Assembly (NCBI GenBank): GCA_002786065.1
Contig: NHNY01000011.1
Span: forward strand, 124,001 to 188,000
Origin: Microcyclospora pomicola
Taxonomy: Eukaryota > Ascomycota > Dothideomycetes > Capnodiales
Length of the DNA: 64,000 nt
Reading direction: 5' to 3'
In this document: piece by piece, positions 1-11,224 of the stretch
How the letters are laid out: the number at the start of each line of letters is the position of its first letter
How positions within the stretch are numbered: the stretch's first letter is position 1
The notes under the pieces: model-generated
What the model saw: the letters and a program-made list of their open reading frames with translations, nothing else
What the model was told of the DNA's origin: nothing
The model's database searches: none
Position numbers and translations under genes: made by a program

Positions 1-2029
1 GGAGCGCTGCCGGGTGTCACCCGTACATCGCCTGCCGGCCGAGCTGTTGATCAGCATCTTCTCCCGGCTGAGCGCGCCCAAGGACTTGCAGAACTGCTTG
101 CTGGTGAGCAAGGACTGGGCCCGAAATAGCGTGGGACTGCTGTGGCATCGACCGGCCATGGGGAGATGGGAGTGTGTGCATAATGTCGTGCGATCGATAC
201 GGAAGGCGAACAAGTTCTTCGCCTATCAGGATTTGGTCAAGAGGTTGAATGTCTCGAATTTACATGGCGAGGTCAGCGATGGGACATTATATGGCATGCG
301 AGATTGCAAGCGTATTGAGCGGTTGACGTTGACAAGCTGTACCAAGCTGACCGACGTGAGCTTGAATCCGCTGATCGATGGGAATCGAAGTCTCCTGGCG
401 CTGGATGTTACTGGTCTGGACCAACTTACAGATCAGACGATGATGACGGTGGCGGGCAACTGCCTTCGCCTTCAGGGCTTGAACATCACCGGCTGCAAAC
501 GGATCACAGATGCGTCCATATCCGCGATTGCGAAGAACTGTCGCCATCTCAAACGATTGAAGTTCAACAACTGCACACAGCTGACGGATACCTCGATCTT
601 GACGGTTGCTGCAAACTCCTCACATCTTCTCGAAATCGATCTTTACGGCCTTCAGCATGTTGAGGGGCCGGCGGTGACAGCTTTACTTACGTCGTGCATG
701 CAGTTGCGCGAGGTCCGGCTTGCGCGCTGCTCACGGATCACGGACTCTGCATTCCTCGATATACCGCAAAATGTTGACATGCCAATCATATTCGACTCAT
801 TACGAATTCTTGACTTGACGGATTGTAGCGAACTGGGTGACAAGGGTGTTGAGCGCATTATCCAATCATGCCCGCGGCTGCGCAATCTCATCCTTGCCAA
901 ATGCCGGCAAATCACCGATCGATCTGTTCTTGCTATCACCAAGCTCGGGAAGAATCTCCACTACATCCACCTCGGCCACTGCCAACGGATCACCGACGTG
1001 TCAGTCGAGGCATTGGCCAAGGCTTGCAATAGAATACGATATATCGATCTTGCCTGCTGTAGCAACTTGACCGACAACAGCATTACTCGATTGGCCGGTC
1101 TGCCGAAACTCAAGCGGATAGGACTGGTCAAATGCGCGGGCATCACAGATCATAGTATCTATGCACTGGCGATGGGAGAAGTGAACAAGCATAATAAGAA
1201 AGTCAATGGCCTGAGCGTGCTTGAGCGGGTACATCTAAGCTACTGTACCCTTCTCACACTCGATGTGAGTCGAAACCTCATTTGCATGAAGGCTGCTATG
1301 TTAATTAAAGAGGTCAATGACTAACGTATCTCACAGGGTATCCATCTACTACTCAACTCATGCCCGAAACTCACACACTTGTCCCTTACAGGCGTTCAAG
1401 CATTTCTCCGCGATGAGCTTCTCGCTTTCTGTCGGGAAGCTCCCGTCGAATTCAACGAGCATCAACGAGACGTCTTTTGCGTGTTCTCTGGGAATGGCGT
1501 GGACAGATTGCGAGAGTTCCTGAATGAACGACAAGCTGCTGCAGACCTCGCCCGACGGCAGATTGTGTCCGAAGCTCATAGCAGTGCCGACGACGACATG
1601 GAGGACGACGATCTGGACATGGACAGGGACGGTGGCCATAACGGTTCATCAGACGGCAACCAAACTCCGATCATTGATGTCTCCAGCCAGTTCGCGCCCG
1701 GTGCCACCCCTATCATACCAACGCCAAGGCCCGGATCAAGCATGCTATACGCCCAGCCGATCATGAACCCACAAATGCCATATCCTCACAACCCATGGCC
1801 GCACCAGCACATCCCTCCTCCACACCAGCACTTCAGTTCTAGTGCTCCCGCTTCCACCAATTCAGCAGCAGCCGGTCCATGGCCCATCATCAACCCTACG
1901 CGTCCACGACAGCCGCCAGCTGGTGGTGCCCAGCACGTCACTGGCATGATGGGCGCCACCATGCTCGAAGACTTAGATGAAGCTGATGAAGTCTTCGGCG
2001 AGGACAGCGAGATTATGGATCGCGATTGA
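1..2029 (+). CDS. grrA: Grr1/GrrA-type F-box and leucine-rich-repeat protein (5' end outside window)
   Basis: Substrate receptor of an SCF ubiquitin ligase. The frame is open to the left edge, so the start codon lies outside the window. Exons are 2-1264 and 1337-2029 (about 651 visible residues). The 72-nt intron has donor GTGAGT, branch GACTAAC and acceptor CACAG; splicing joins the two frames in phase 0. An F-box lies in the first 50 visible residues (PVHRLPAELL onward, ending LWHRP). It is followed by a long series of LRRs carrying the repeated 'C..ITD.S' signature, for example LNITGCKRITDASI and IHLGHCQRITDVSV. The acidic, Pro/Gln-rich tail contains DDDMEDDDLDMD and many PHQH segments. 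Known roles of the family are glucose and amino-acid signalling, cyclin turnover and, in Aspergillus, ascospore formation. The family assignment is secure; the exact N terminus is unknown. Confidence 0.93.
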
Positions 2030-3349
2030 TCGCTGATGACCAGCATTTCTCGTGAGCCTTTTAGCTGTGATACGCCCGTATGCGTCATGTTTCTCGACAT
2101 GACCTTTGTCGACCGAAGACTCCATCTCTTCTCTTACCGCGCATGGAGGATCAGTGTTATGTCACACGACCTTGATCCACGAGATTCCCCATCTGGCCGT
2201 CGGCCAGATTGCGCCTTCGACCGGTAGAGAGGACCTGCCCCTTCGAAAGCTCTTCTCTTGTTTCTTTGCAAAGCGTCCCAGCGAATCCTTGGTTGTTGTA
2301 TGAGCGTATTCTTCTTGCTAGGTTGGAGCGGCGTAATGAGCTTGGAGCGCATATCTCCTTCGAGTTGCAACGATTTCCGTGGAGGTATCTTGGTGGCCGA
2401 GACGACGGGGGCGGCAAGAAGGGCCGCCAACGCGGAAAGATTGGCGTCAGGGCAAGATGACTGACGGGACGAGCGGGCATTCTTATCTTCAGGCGGCGGC
2501 GTGGTTGAGCCAGAGATGTGTTGTTACGCTTTGGCATGTTAGGTAGGTAATTTATGCCGGATGCATGCAGTATACCCGGTGACGCGAGCCATGTCGCCCG
2601 ACTGGATTAGCCGGTCGGCGGGATGATGAACAGACGCAATGAAAGGATCTGGTTCTATTGAGCTCTTGTTGTGCTGTGATGTCCGTGAAGTCTCATTGCG
2701 GGAGTAAGGAATGAAATGTATCTGATCGCGGGAGTGTGACAGGTCTAGGATTCGTGGTCTATGTACTCTGGTCTATGTACTGTAGCCTACGACGTGCCTG
2801 AACAGGGAAGTTCTAGACGGAGGCTATGAATGCCCACCTAAGGTAGCCACCACAGCATGGAGCTGCTCGGTAATGGCGACACGTCCAGTCGTCAGCTCAG
2901 GCATGGTCGGCCGCCTTCTTGGCTGTCTGTGATGTCTGGTCAGAGTCCCTGGCGGTTCTTCGCAGTCTCCAATACGGAGATACTGGCAGTGTCAGACGAC
3001 GCTCTGCCGAGCACTGTTCGCTGCATATCTGACATGCGTCGAGCGTGGCTTGATATGAGCGTCGGCAACTTTCACGCGGCGTTGCTTCAGTCCGTCAGCT
3101 CATCTCCGCCGTACGCGACGCGTCGTTCTCGCTCGGCTCGAGCTGCGTAGGTGCTTCTGTGTCACAGGCTGGTGACTTCTACTCGTCCCATCAGGCGCCA
3201 AGCCACGCCTTGATCTATGTTGGCTGCATCTTCGTGAGGTTCTGGTGATACCTGGCAGATTTGATGTGCATACGTCGAGAGATGGTGGTCTGCCCATCTT
3301 TCAGCACTTGCAAGTTACTCACGCATGTGCACCATGATCCTCCATCCCT
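2030..3349. other. Intergenic, no gene recognised
   Basis: This gap lies between the converging ends of the Grr1-like gene (+) and the tachykinin-family gene (-). Short frames occur on both strands, the longest on + at 2857-3150, but none shows a recognisable motif, a good start context or plausible splice partners. It probably holds the 3' UTRs of both genes. Confidence 0.5.
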
Positions 3350-4572
3350 TCACGTCAACTCAGGCCGAGGAGTATATAGCGTGCCGTAGAATTCCTTGCA
3401 GGGCTGGTCGAGAAAGCTCACCGGGTAGATGAACTCGAGGAGCACTCTCCGGACGGCATCCCAGTAGTGAAGCTGTAGATGCGCCAACAGAGCTTGGAGG
3501 TGCTGAGAGACATTACTTGCTCGACCGCCGGTGGTGACGCCGATGACGAACATAGCCCAGAGCGCGACCTCGGCGGATTTTTCATCGTCGAGACACTGTC
3601 GATCCAGGAGCATGGACTCACTCCACGCAGCATTTAACCCGTTGGTGTACTTCTCCAGCGAGGTTGCGCTGTCCAGCGGGAGATTCTGACATAGAAACGA
3701 GATGGTCAAGCATGTACAGGCCTGTCTAGGAGTCAGCAGGAGGACAATATAATGGGATTCTGACTGTGTCAACGCACCACCCGCAGATGACCCTGGATGG
3801 GATGACCATCACCGGGCACAGATTCTAGTGCCGTGCCTGTGGAGGTTATGACCAGATCGAAGAGTAGTTGGTGTAGACGTCTTTCGATCCCAGGACTTGC
3901 AAAGTCGACGCACGCTGTACGGCATAAAAGCTCTGCCATCGCACGCGAGATCTGGATCCGCTGTTGCAGAGCCGCGAAACCTCGTGGCAATGCCATTGGT
4001 AACCGGAACCCACCCGTCTCACCGTCGAACGCATGGTCTACGCTCTCAGGACTGCGTTGGTCCCGAAAGCCTCTAGCTATGTTGTCTGGTGCAATACTCA
4101 GAGTGGTGGAGGTCAATGTTGCGGTGCCTTCAACGACAGCAGTGGCAGATAGGTTCAAGAGCGCCACGAGCCACTGAATCATCGGTTTGGAAGTGAAATC
4201 AATCACAGAGTTGGCTGCAGTGGCAAGACTACTTGAGGTGCCGCGGAGTGCGTCCATGGTCGGGAGCATGGCTGACGAGGACGAGCTGGTCGAAGCCGAT
4301 TGAGGCCGCTGTTCGCGGCGCGGCTTCGACTCTCTTTGTCGTCCATGTGTGCGTGAAGGCGGCGAATATGGTGGCTCTCGCGCACGATCTTCTCGATTCT
4401 TAGCCCGTGTGACCCTACTTTGGGCAGCGCTGGCACGAGCTGCTTGTGCACGTACAATCCGCCTCGACTCGTTATTGTGTCCCTGGGCAGACACAATGAT
4501 AAGTGGCGCTGCCGGGACTGACGAAGCTGAGCCGTGGTCGTCTGCATCCTTATCGTCTCCTGGCGGAGACAT
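3350..4572 (-). CDS. Fungal tachykinin-family / transcription-factor-like protein
   Basis: Two exons, 4572-3778 and 3721-3350 (388 residues). The 56-nt intron 3777-3722 has donor GTGCGT and acceptor ACAG; it joins GHLRV to ACTCLTISFL in phase 0. The N terminus carries the group's hallmark, IIVSAQG followed by a basic block with RRIVRAQAARASAAQSR, then a basic, Ser-rich disordered stretch. The C-terminal half is helical and hydrophobic (ALWAMFVIGV, LLEFIYPVSF), as in the fungal-specific transcription-factor C-terminal region. There is no Zn2Cys6 cluster. Such proteins are abundant in Pezizomycotina and most have no known job; a nuclear regulatory role is inference. At 388 residues it is somewhat short for the group, so a further exon cannot be excluded. 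The start ATG at 4572 is the first in frame before the conserved block. Confidence 0.7.
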
Positions 4573-5405
4573 GAGGACGACTTCTCAGCCTTATGTATAC
4601 CGGTCGTTCGAGCTGACAAACGTAGATCGGTCCGAAGGGCCCGCCAATGGAGCGGAGGATGGCAAGCAAGGCCGAGAGAAGGCACAAGCACCGAGGGAAG
4701 CTTCGCAAAGTTCTAGAGCGCAGAAGGAAAAGAAGGACGTGTTGCAACGGGTAGGAGAGGGCGGCGGGTTGGCGTCCGGTACTCTTCTACTTACCGGCAG
4801 TATGTATGAGAGTGAAACTAAGCGGTCGCTCCACTCTCGTGCGAGTCTTGATGCTTGCTGATCTGGGAGTCACAACGTGTGAAGTACCGTCGAGGTATCC
4901 ACAGCAGCACTCGCCTAGAAGGGACGGCGCATGAACCATGAGCAGCGGGGACTCGGCTCGCACGCCGTACAAGATCGATGACCCTCAAAATCCGGGAGAA
5001 GTGGAAGAATGGAGGGCGAGATGAATAGAATTGAGCAAGTCCGGGGTATTAGCCGCCCGCCGTATGCAAGTCGGGTATCCCACAACGTCGCTCTTGCAGG
5101 TGGCGCCGCCGGGAGGGCTGTGACGGGATCCGCCGCACTGGGCGAAAGTCAGTACGGTACATGCAGCTCCAACACCTGCATCTCCTGTACACCACTGGTG
5201 GGGGACGTTGACGTGGATTGTCTCGGACCAAAATGTCACCGAGACCCACTGCCGATAGCCATCGGACGATGGAGCATCGTTCCTCAGTGATGCGGGTGAA
5301 CGAGGGAGTAGCCACGTCGACGATGAGAAGTCTGCGCCGGAGCGCAACTCAAATGGGCCCTCCGGCAGGGTCCTCCACTGCACTCTGACGACATTTCCTT
5401 CGCAC
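4573..5405. other. Upstream region of the tachykinin-family gene, no clear gene
   Basis: This stretch should contain the promoter of the minus-strand gene starting at 4572. A 161-codon minus-strand frame (5470-4985) and shorter frames overlap one another; none has a recognisable domain, signal peptide or splice sites. I do not call any of them a gene. Confidence 0.4.
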
Positions 5406-6144
5406 ATGGCGTCCTGGGCCGTACCCGATCTCTGGACATGGACCGGTCTTGTTATCGTTGGCGCAGTCATTGCCTATCCTGCGTTCCGTCGGCTGGGACT
5501 GGGATCGTCCACAGCTGTTCCGTTTATGCAATAAGGACCAGAGTAGGTTTTGGGGTGCACTCAGAGGCTGTAGTCAAATCCCACGCCGGCGATACATAGG
5601 GAACAATGTAGGGGACCATGACAGTCGTTCAGTTTGATTTGACCTTCGGATTTCGCCTGTCTCACAGCTCCATTGCAGGAGCAAGATCGAGCGATTCTAG
5701 GCGAGATTGTCCCACGTCCCCCTACCTCGACGAAGCAGCATTCCTTCAGTCGAAAGGTTCAGGCCTGCATTGGGATTTGGCGCTTGCTGGGATAATCGGC
5801 GGCTTGTCGATCTGGTTGACTTGGTCCGACGTTTACGCAAGCCACCCATCGTCATTGACACTCAACGCCAGTTGAATTTCGTCTTGAGCATACCGCTGTC
5901 TGCCCTCTGTCGTTGGTATCGGGAGAAGTGTCTTTCATCATCCCTGCTTCATAAGATCCCAGTCACGCCTGTCGAGCCATATGCGGACTAGAGATGATGT
6001 GGGGCTGTTATGCGTCCGCCCTCCTCGGAAGGTCGTGCTTGAACTGCTTGAGGAAGGTGATGAGAGGATGCTGCAGCTTGTGAAGCTCAAGACACCCCCA
6101 TGGGCTGAATACAACCCTCTTCCGACTTGCGCGTTCTATGGTTG
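5406..6144 (+). pseudogene. Unassigned coding-like fragments, possible gene remnant
   Basis: Three pieces look more protein-like than their surroundings. A 42-codon frame starting at ATG 5406 begins MASWAVPDLWTW and continues with a membrane-like stretch, GLVIVGAVIAYPAF. A frame at 5707-5991 contains LVDLVDLVRRLRKPPIVID. Immediately after its stop, the same frame runs on to 6144 with KVVLELLEEGDERMLQLVKL. I could not connect them with convincing splice sites, and I recognise no family. They may be a decayed gene, exons of a gene whose introns I cannot place, or chance. Confidence is low. Confidence 0.2.
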
Positions 6145-7102
6145 ACGAGGGACTTCAACATCTCAGGACATTTTCGGTGCACAGACCTTAGCGCGTGCGA
6201 GTTCATTTGATCGAAGCATGTTGGCATTTTCCACCGACATGCTCACCCAATCGTGCCGCTGCACAGGAAGTTGTGCAGAAACGAGACTGTTCCGGCACGA
6301 TGGATGATCGGAGAAGGTTCTTGACGCCGAACTGCAACGTACACTTCCGGTCATTACAAATCTATGTATACCGTAGCTTACTCGAGCCGAACGTGGGGAG
6401 CTCTGGATGTGTGCTGGAGATACCGTACTTGGCCCGGGATCTGTCTGATATGTGAAATCTCTATTGATAACAGTGTCGGGTGTTGGATCGGCCTTTCTTG
6501 GCCAACTCATAGGACATTGGCCCCGTCAAAGGTTTCACATTGATCTGTTTCCCAAATGCCGATTGATTTCTCCAATGTCTGGGCCCCTGGCGCATTCTGG
6601 TGATTCGTACCAAAGCGTTGGGCACTCTAATTGTGATGGAACTTCCGCCCATAACTGCATATATGTTCTGCGAGTCGGCAGAGCTGGGCATCTCCTTCGC
6701 ATACCCACATCGACTTGAGCTGAGCGGATGTGGACATTGCATGTCCGAGCGATCGAGCTTGGAGGAGCGAGATCTCCCCGCAACAGAACTATTGATGGAG
6801 GAGTGGCCAAACGACAGACGGGTACGCAGATTCAAAAAGGTACACAAACTCATCCGGCTCTGCTGCTTTGCTATGATAAGTAAAATGAAATATTGCAACA
6901 TCCATGATTGTAGAGGACAGCAGTGCGAAAGCTCAATGCCCATCTCAACATTGGCTTGATTGAATAAGAATATTGCAGCAGTCCTAGAGTGGTGATGAGA
7001 CGTGACCCGACGTCGCGTCGATCTCCAAGTGACGTCCCTGTTGGAACTTCGAATTTCAACCTCATTCGTGTTGCTTGCTCGTTTCATTCCTTAACAACGA
7101 CA
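6145..7102. other. Intergenic, upstream of SEC39
   Basis: No gene recognised. Several overlapping frames of 60-208 codons lie on both strands without motifs. The last part, about 6960-7102, is the likely promoter and leader of the Sec39 gene. Its start is preceded by the A/C-rich leader TTAACAACGACA. Confidence 0.45.
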
Positions 7103-10100
7103 ATGTCTAGCAAGGACCTGTCAGCAGTGAAATGTACGCTGTTGACGGTACACTACGCTTCGCTGGGAGACATCAAGACGCTACACGCTTTCACTCCTTC
7201 TCGCAACGATGTTCTGCCACCAGATCTTGTCCTGCGCATCCTCCTCACATACCTACCAGAAGCCCTGGAGCCAAGCGTCTATGCCAGCTATGCAGAAGAA
7301 GTCGCAACGCGAATATACATGGATCCCAACGGGGCGGACGAAGCAGAGATTGATGTTTCGCCGGTCGCTGAACTGACAGAGGTTCAGGCGCAAAAGAAGG
7401 TCAGACGACTGCACTTGCTGCCGATGCGTCCTCCTGACTTCCCACCCCATGGACCAGAGGACTTGCTTAGCTTGTTCTTGGTACAGCGAGCCAAGCAAGT
7501 TGACGAGAAAACGGGTCTGCTTGACATGGTCCCTCAGCTCGTTCAGCCACATCTGCATCGAAATGACTGGCTACGGGATTGGTATATCAGTGTTGTACTT
7601 CCATTGGTGAGGATGCAGCTGGAATTCTACCCGCAAGAAGCACAGACATCATATGTGCACCTCGACGAGTTTGAGCATCTGGAAGGCAAGAGAGGCGTGG
7701 ATTTTCTATTGCGTCAACATGACGGGGACCAGGAGCATACCAAGGCTGCGCACTCCGGCGAAGACCTGCCGAGAGATATGAAAGGCTTGGTCGGGCCGTG
7801 GATGTACGGACACACAGAGAGGAAGAGGAGAAAGATTAACCCTACAAAAGCAAAAGATGATGCGGGAGCAGAGCAGGAGAACAAAGATGATACCGCCGAC
7901 GTTACAGAGAGGGTGCGTAGGATCTCATTGGCTGGCGTATCTGAAGAGGACAAGACGGGACACGACTGGGAGTACGTCTATCGCTGGCTGGTGCATCGTG
8001 CGCAGTCAAACTTCCCACTCGCTACGCGGTGTATCGAGGACTGGGATGGGCCTGCCGATGTTGACCTGGGAGGCTTCAAATTGCGGCCGCGTGACTATCT
8101 CGATGATGACTTACAGACCAAACTCGAGCTTCAGTATGGGCAAGCGGCTTTCGCGATATGTTATGTCGCTCAAGGCAACACAAAAGAGACGATCAGCGGC
8201 GCACATGGTGTCTTGGCTAGGCTAGCAGAGCTGCTTGACTTCATCCCTCCGCCCGATCTTGCGACTTCCGTCGATTCCTTGCCACGAATCGAGCGCCATG
8301 CTGCCAAGCTTGACGCGAGCAAGTCTGTTGCAGACCTGGCGCCGGACTATCTTCTCACTCCCGAGCACCCACTAACGACACCACGGATGGAGACATACAT
8401 GCTGTTACAGATGATGGTGTACAGCGCGTACCAGCTGCTGGGATTGGGGCATGCGATCGCGGTGGTCAATGTGGCAAAGCTACATTTCTACGCTACTGCT
8501 GAAGAGCAGTTGGACATGCTCAAGAAGATCTTGAATACATTAACTGCAGGCGACACACGCAAAGACGAGAGTCAATGGTCTGCAGATCGTGCCAAATTGA
8601 TGTGGTTGTGGAGTTGGGGTATGGATTCTGAGGATGAAGGTGACAACACGGAAGGTGCGGGCGTGCTGGGCAAAATACCAAAGCAAACCTTCGAGACGCA
8701 AATGCTGGAGACATTCCTGGACGCAAGCGGTGAGTAAAGAGTTGCTGCATCTTGATATTCATGCTTTGCTGCCCCATCGCGATAGCTCGGAGTCCTTCAT
8801 GGCTTACATGTCCGCTTCTTACTTGTAGTTGAAGAGGTCAACCCTCTCGATGCCGCAGATCCGCTCGGTGGCATAGAGGAGAAAGATCTAAGCTTTCCCT
8901 TCGTGGCAGCTGCGGACAGCCCACACGATGCTCCGCCCGAAGATTCCACTAACGAAGATTGAGTACTTAGGGTTCAAGATTGCAACCAAACTGTATCTCA
9001 ACAATGACGAAGGCTCACCCACAACACTGTTGCCTAGAAACGTCGTCGAAGATGTCGTCCTTGCTAAGGTACTGGAGTCTTACGATGGTGCGAGCAATGG
9101 CAACAAGACCAGGGGTGGCGTCAAGAAAGCTAACGATATGTGCGTCTGTCCCGGCTTGGAGTCCTTATTGCCTGTGGTGGTGCTGATGAATTTGCTAGCT
9201 TTACGACATTCCGACCATACTTTCCTGAGAGCGCTCGTTTCCGCGAAGTCGGGGCTCTCATTATAGCAACCCACGCTTTATCATTTTATTCCTTGACTCT
9301 TCAGCACGGAGTGCCGTTCCAGCCTGTCAGCATTCGGGTCAGCAAAGACTCGATCCGTCTGCTTGACAGAGTACTTGAGCAGAATCCTCGAAGCTACACC
9401 AAACTCGACGATCTGATCGGAATCGGAACCAATCTTGTGTCGGCTGGCCTGCAGAATGATGCGCAAGATGACAGTACTGGAACTCTGGAGAAGCGGAAAA
9501 GGGACACAGCGCGTCGCGTCACGTTCATGGCAGTTGAAGCGGCACTTCGGGAAGACGATTTCGAGACAGCGTACTCATACATCATCAACCGCTTGACCCC
9601 GTCAGATTCAGATATCACAGCTCCTAGTGATATTGAATCAGACATACCCGCAGTCGACAGAAACAAATCCGGCTCGAGCAGCAGCAACCGAATCCGACCT
9701 CAGCAGCCTGAGGACGACATCTCATGGCGCGCCGCCTTCCTCGCTGGCCGTTATCGTCCCTCTTCCTCCTCACCACATTCCCTTCGACGTCTGGAGCAGC
9801 GAACAGAGCTCCTTTCCCTCGCCCTTGTCCTCGCGCCAGCCCCGGCTCTAACCGAAATCCTTGGTGCATGGCGTCGGTGCGAAGAAGAAACCACAGCTTT
9901 ACAACGCGCCGAGCAACAAGCAGACCAAGCCTTCGATGACCTCGCAGATAAGCGCATCAGCACCGCCTCGTTACCAGGCAATTTCACCGTGCAAGGCGAA
10001 CAGCCGGAGATGGTCCTCAACCAGAAACGCCGCGAGGTCGGTCGCATGGGTGGTGGCGGCAAAGGCGAAGCCGATGCACCTATGAGCATGTTCGACCTCA

Positions 10101-10378
10101 CGCGCAGCGCCGCTACAGCGCTCAGCCGCAACGCTTTCCCGCTGTCCTCGCGTGGCGCCGCGTCCCCGACCAGCCTCGACCGCGCAACGCATACTCGCAC
10201 CGCGACCTTGTCCGATGTGGAAGAGAGCCCACGCACGAGCCTCGATGGCCAGCCGCGTGTGCGCCGCCGAGATATGGTTGCCAACGCTGTCTCCGGCTCG
10301 CTCGTCAGCGGCTTGGGCTGGGTCCTGGGCGCTACGCCGGCAGATGCACCAGTGCCAGCGCGACAGCAGCAAGAGTGA
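7103..10378 (+). CDS. sec39: Sec39-domain protein, Dsl1/NRZ-type tethering complex subunit
   Basis: Three exons: 7103-8729, 8971-9139 and 9199-10378 (991 residues). Intron 1 (8730-8970, 241 nt) has donor GTGAGT, branch ACTAAC and acceptor CTTAG; it joins LETFLDAS to GFKIATKLY. Intron 2 (9140-9198) joins GGVKKANDI to FTTFRPYF. The open frame extends to 6989, but the ATG at 7103 (MSSKDLSAVKC) follows an A/C-rich leader and is preferred. The Sec39 domain fills most of the chain. Recognisable blocks are LTYLPEALEPSVYA, SFYSLTLQHGVPFQPV and EQNPRSYTKLDDL, plus the late conserved block DDISWRAAFLAGRYRPSSSS. The tail is low-complexity. In yeast the protein acts with Dsl1 and Tip20 at the ER in retrograde Golgi-to-ER vesicle capture. 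A second good acceptor lies inside intron 1 (see findings). Confidence 0.92.
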
Positions 10379-11224
10379 GGAAGATGAGCGGATCGTTCAT
10401 TCGCTGGTGACGGCTGGAATGCATAGTACATGTGAATGTTATGCTCATGCTCTCTGCACGAAGCACATGAGGCACGTAATGAAAAGGATGGACTTCATCA
10501 TTAAAAGGTATGGACCCGTGGTTTAGGGGAGTTACACAATCACGAAAAGCGCCGCTTCCAGCTCTACATACGCTACGAGGTCAACGGCGTATACATAGAT
10601 CCCTGTTGAGGCAGGTTGAACAGGATAGATTGGTAAATGACATGACGAACACCTCAAGCCAGAACGAAACGAACTGTCGATTCATGAACGTTAATTCTTT
10701 TCAAAGCTTTATTTTCATCCATGACTGACATGTACAGGCCATCGTTCATTTCCCACGCTCATTTTCGTAGATACATTTTCTCGAGCTTTACATTCCCACG
10801 GATCTTAACTCTTCCTACACGACCAGGACAGAATGAGAGCAGAGACACAGCCAGATCATTTACATATATCCCAGAGGTCCTAGAGGGCTCGCTTAGCCAA
10901 GCAAGCTCTCTTACCACCGTGACGGCGCTTGTCGCAGATGTCCGTCTAGCTGTGAAAAACGCCGTTGATTTTCTTGCCTTGTCGTGCGCGACTGGAACGA
11001 GGGGAACGCCGGCGTATACATGAATGAGGTATGTAGAGTGGAAGGGCCATTACACAAGATAAAGCAGGAGTGCGGACGATGGCGATGAATAGATGGTGTT
11101 GTTGGCATAAATCCGCCACCATGCCGAGGCGCTGTACGGACCAACGAACCTGCAAGTCCGGCTGGGAAGCTCGTGTACAGTAGACAGTGGCGACAGCATG
11201 CGACGCTAGCTCGATCGTCTAGTA
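10379..11224. other. Intergenic between converging genes
   Basis: This stretch separates the 3' ends of SEC39 (+) and the Zn2Cys6 gene (-). I see no gene or repeat. It presumably contains both 3' UTRs and terminators. Confidence 0.5.
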
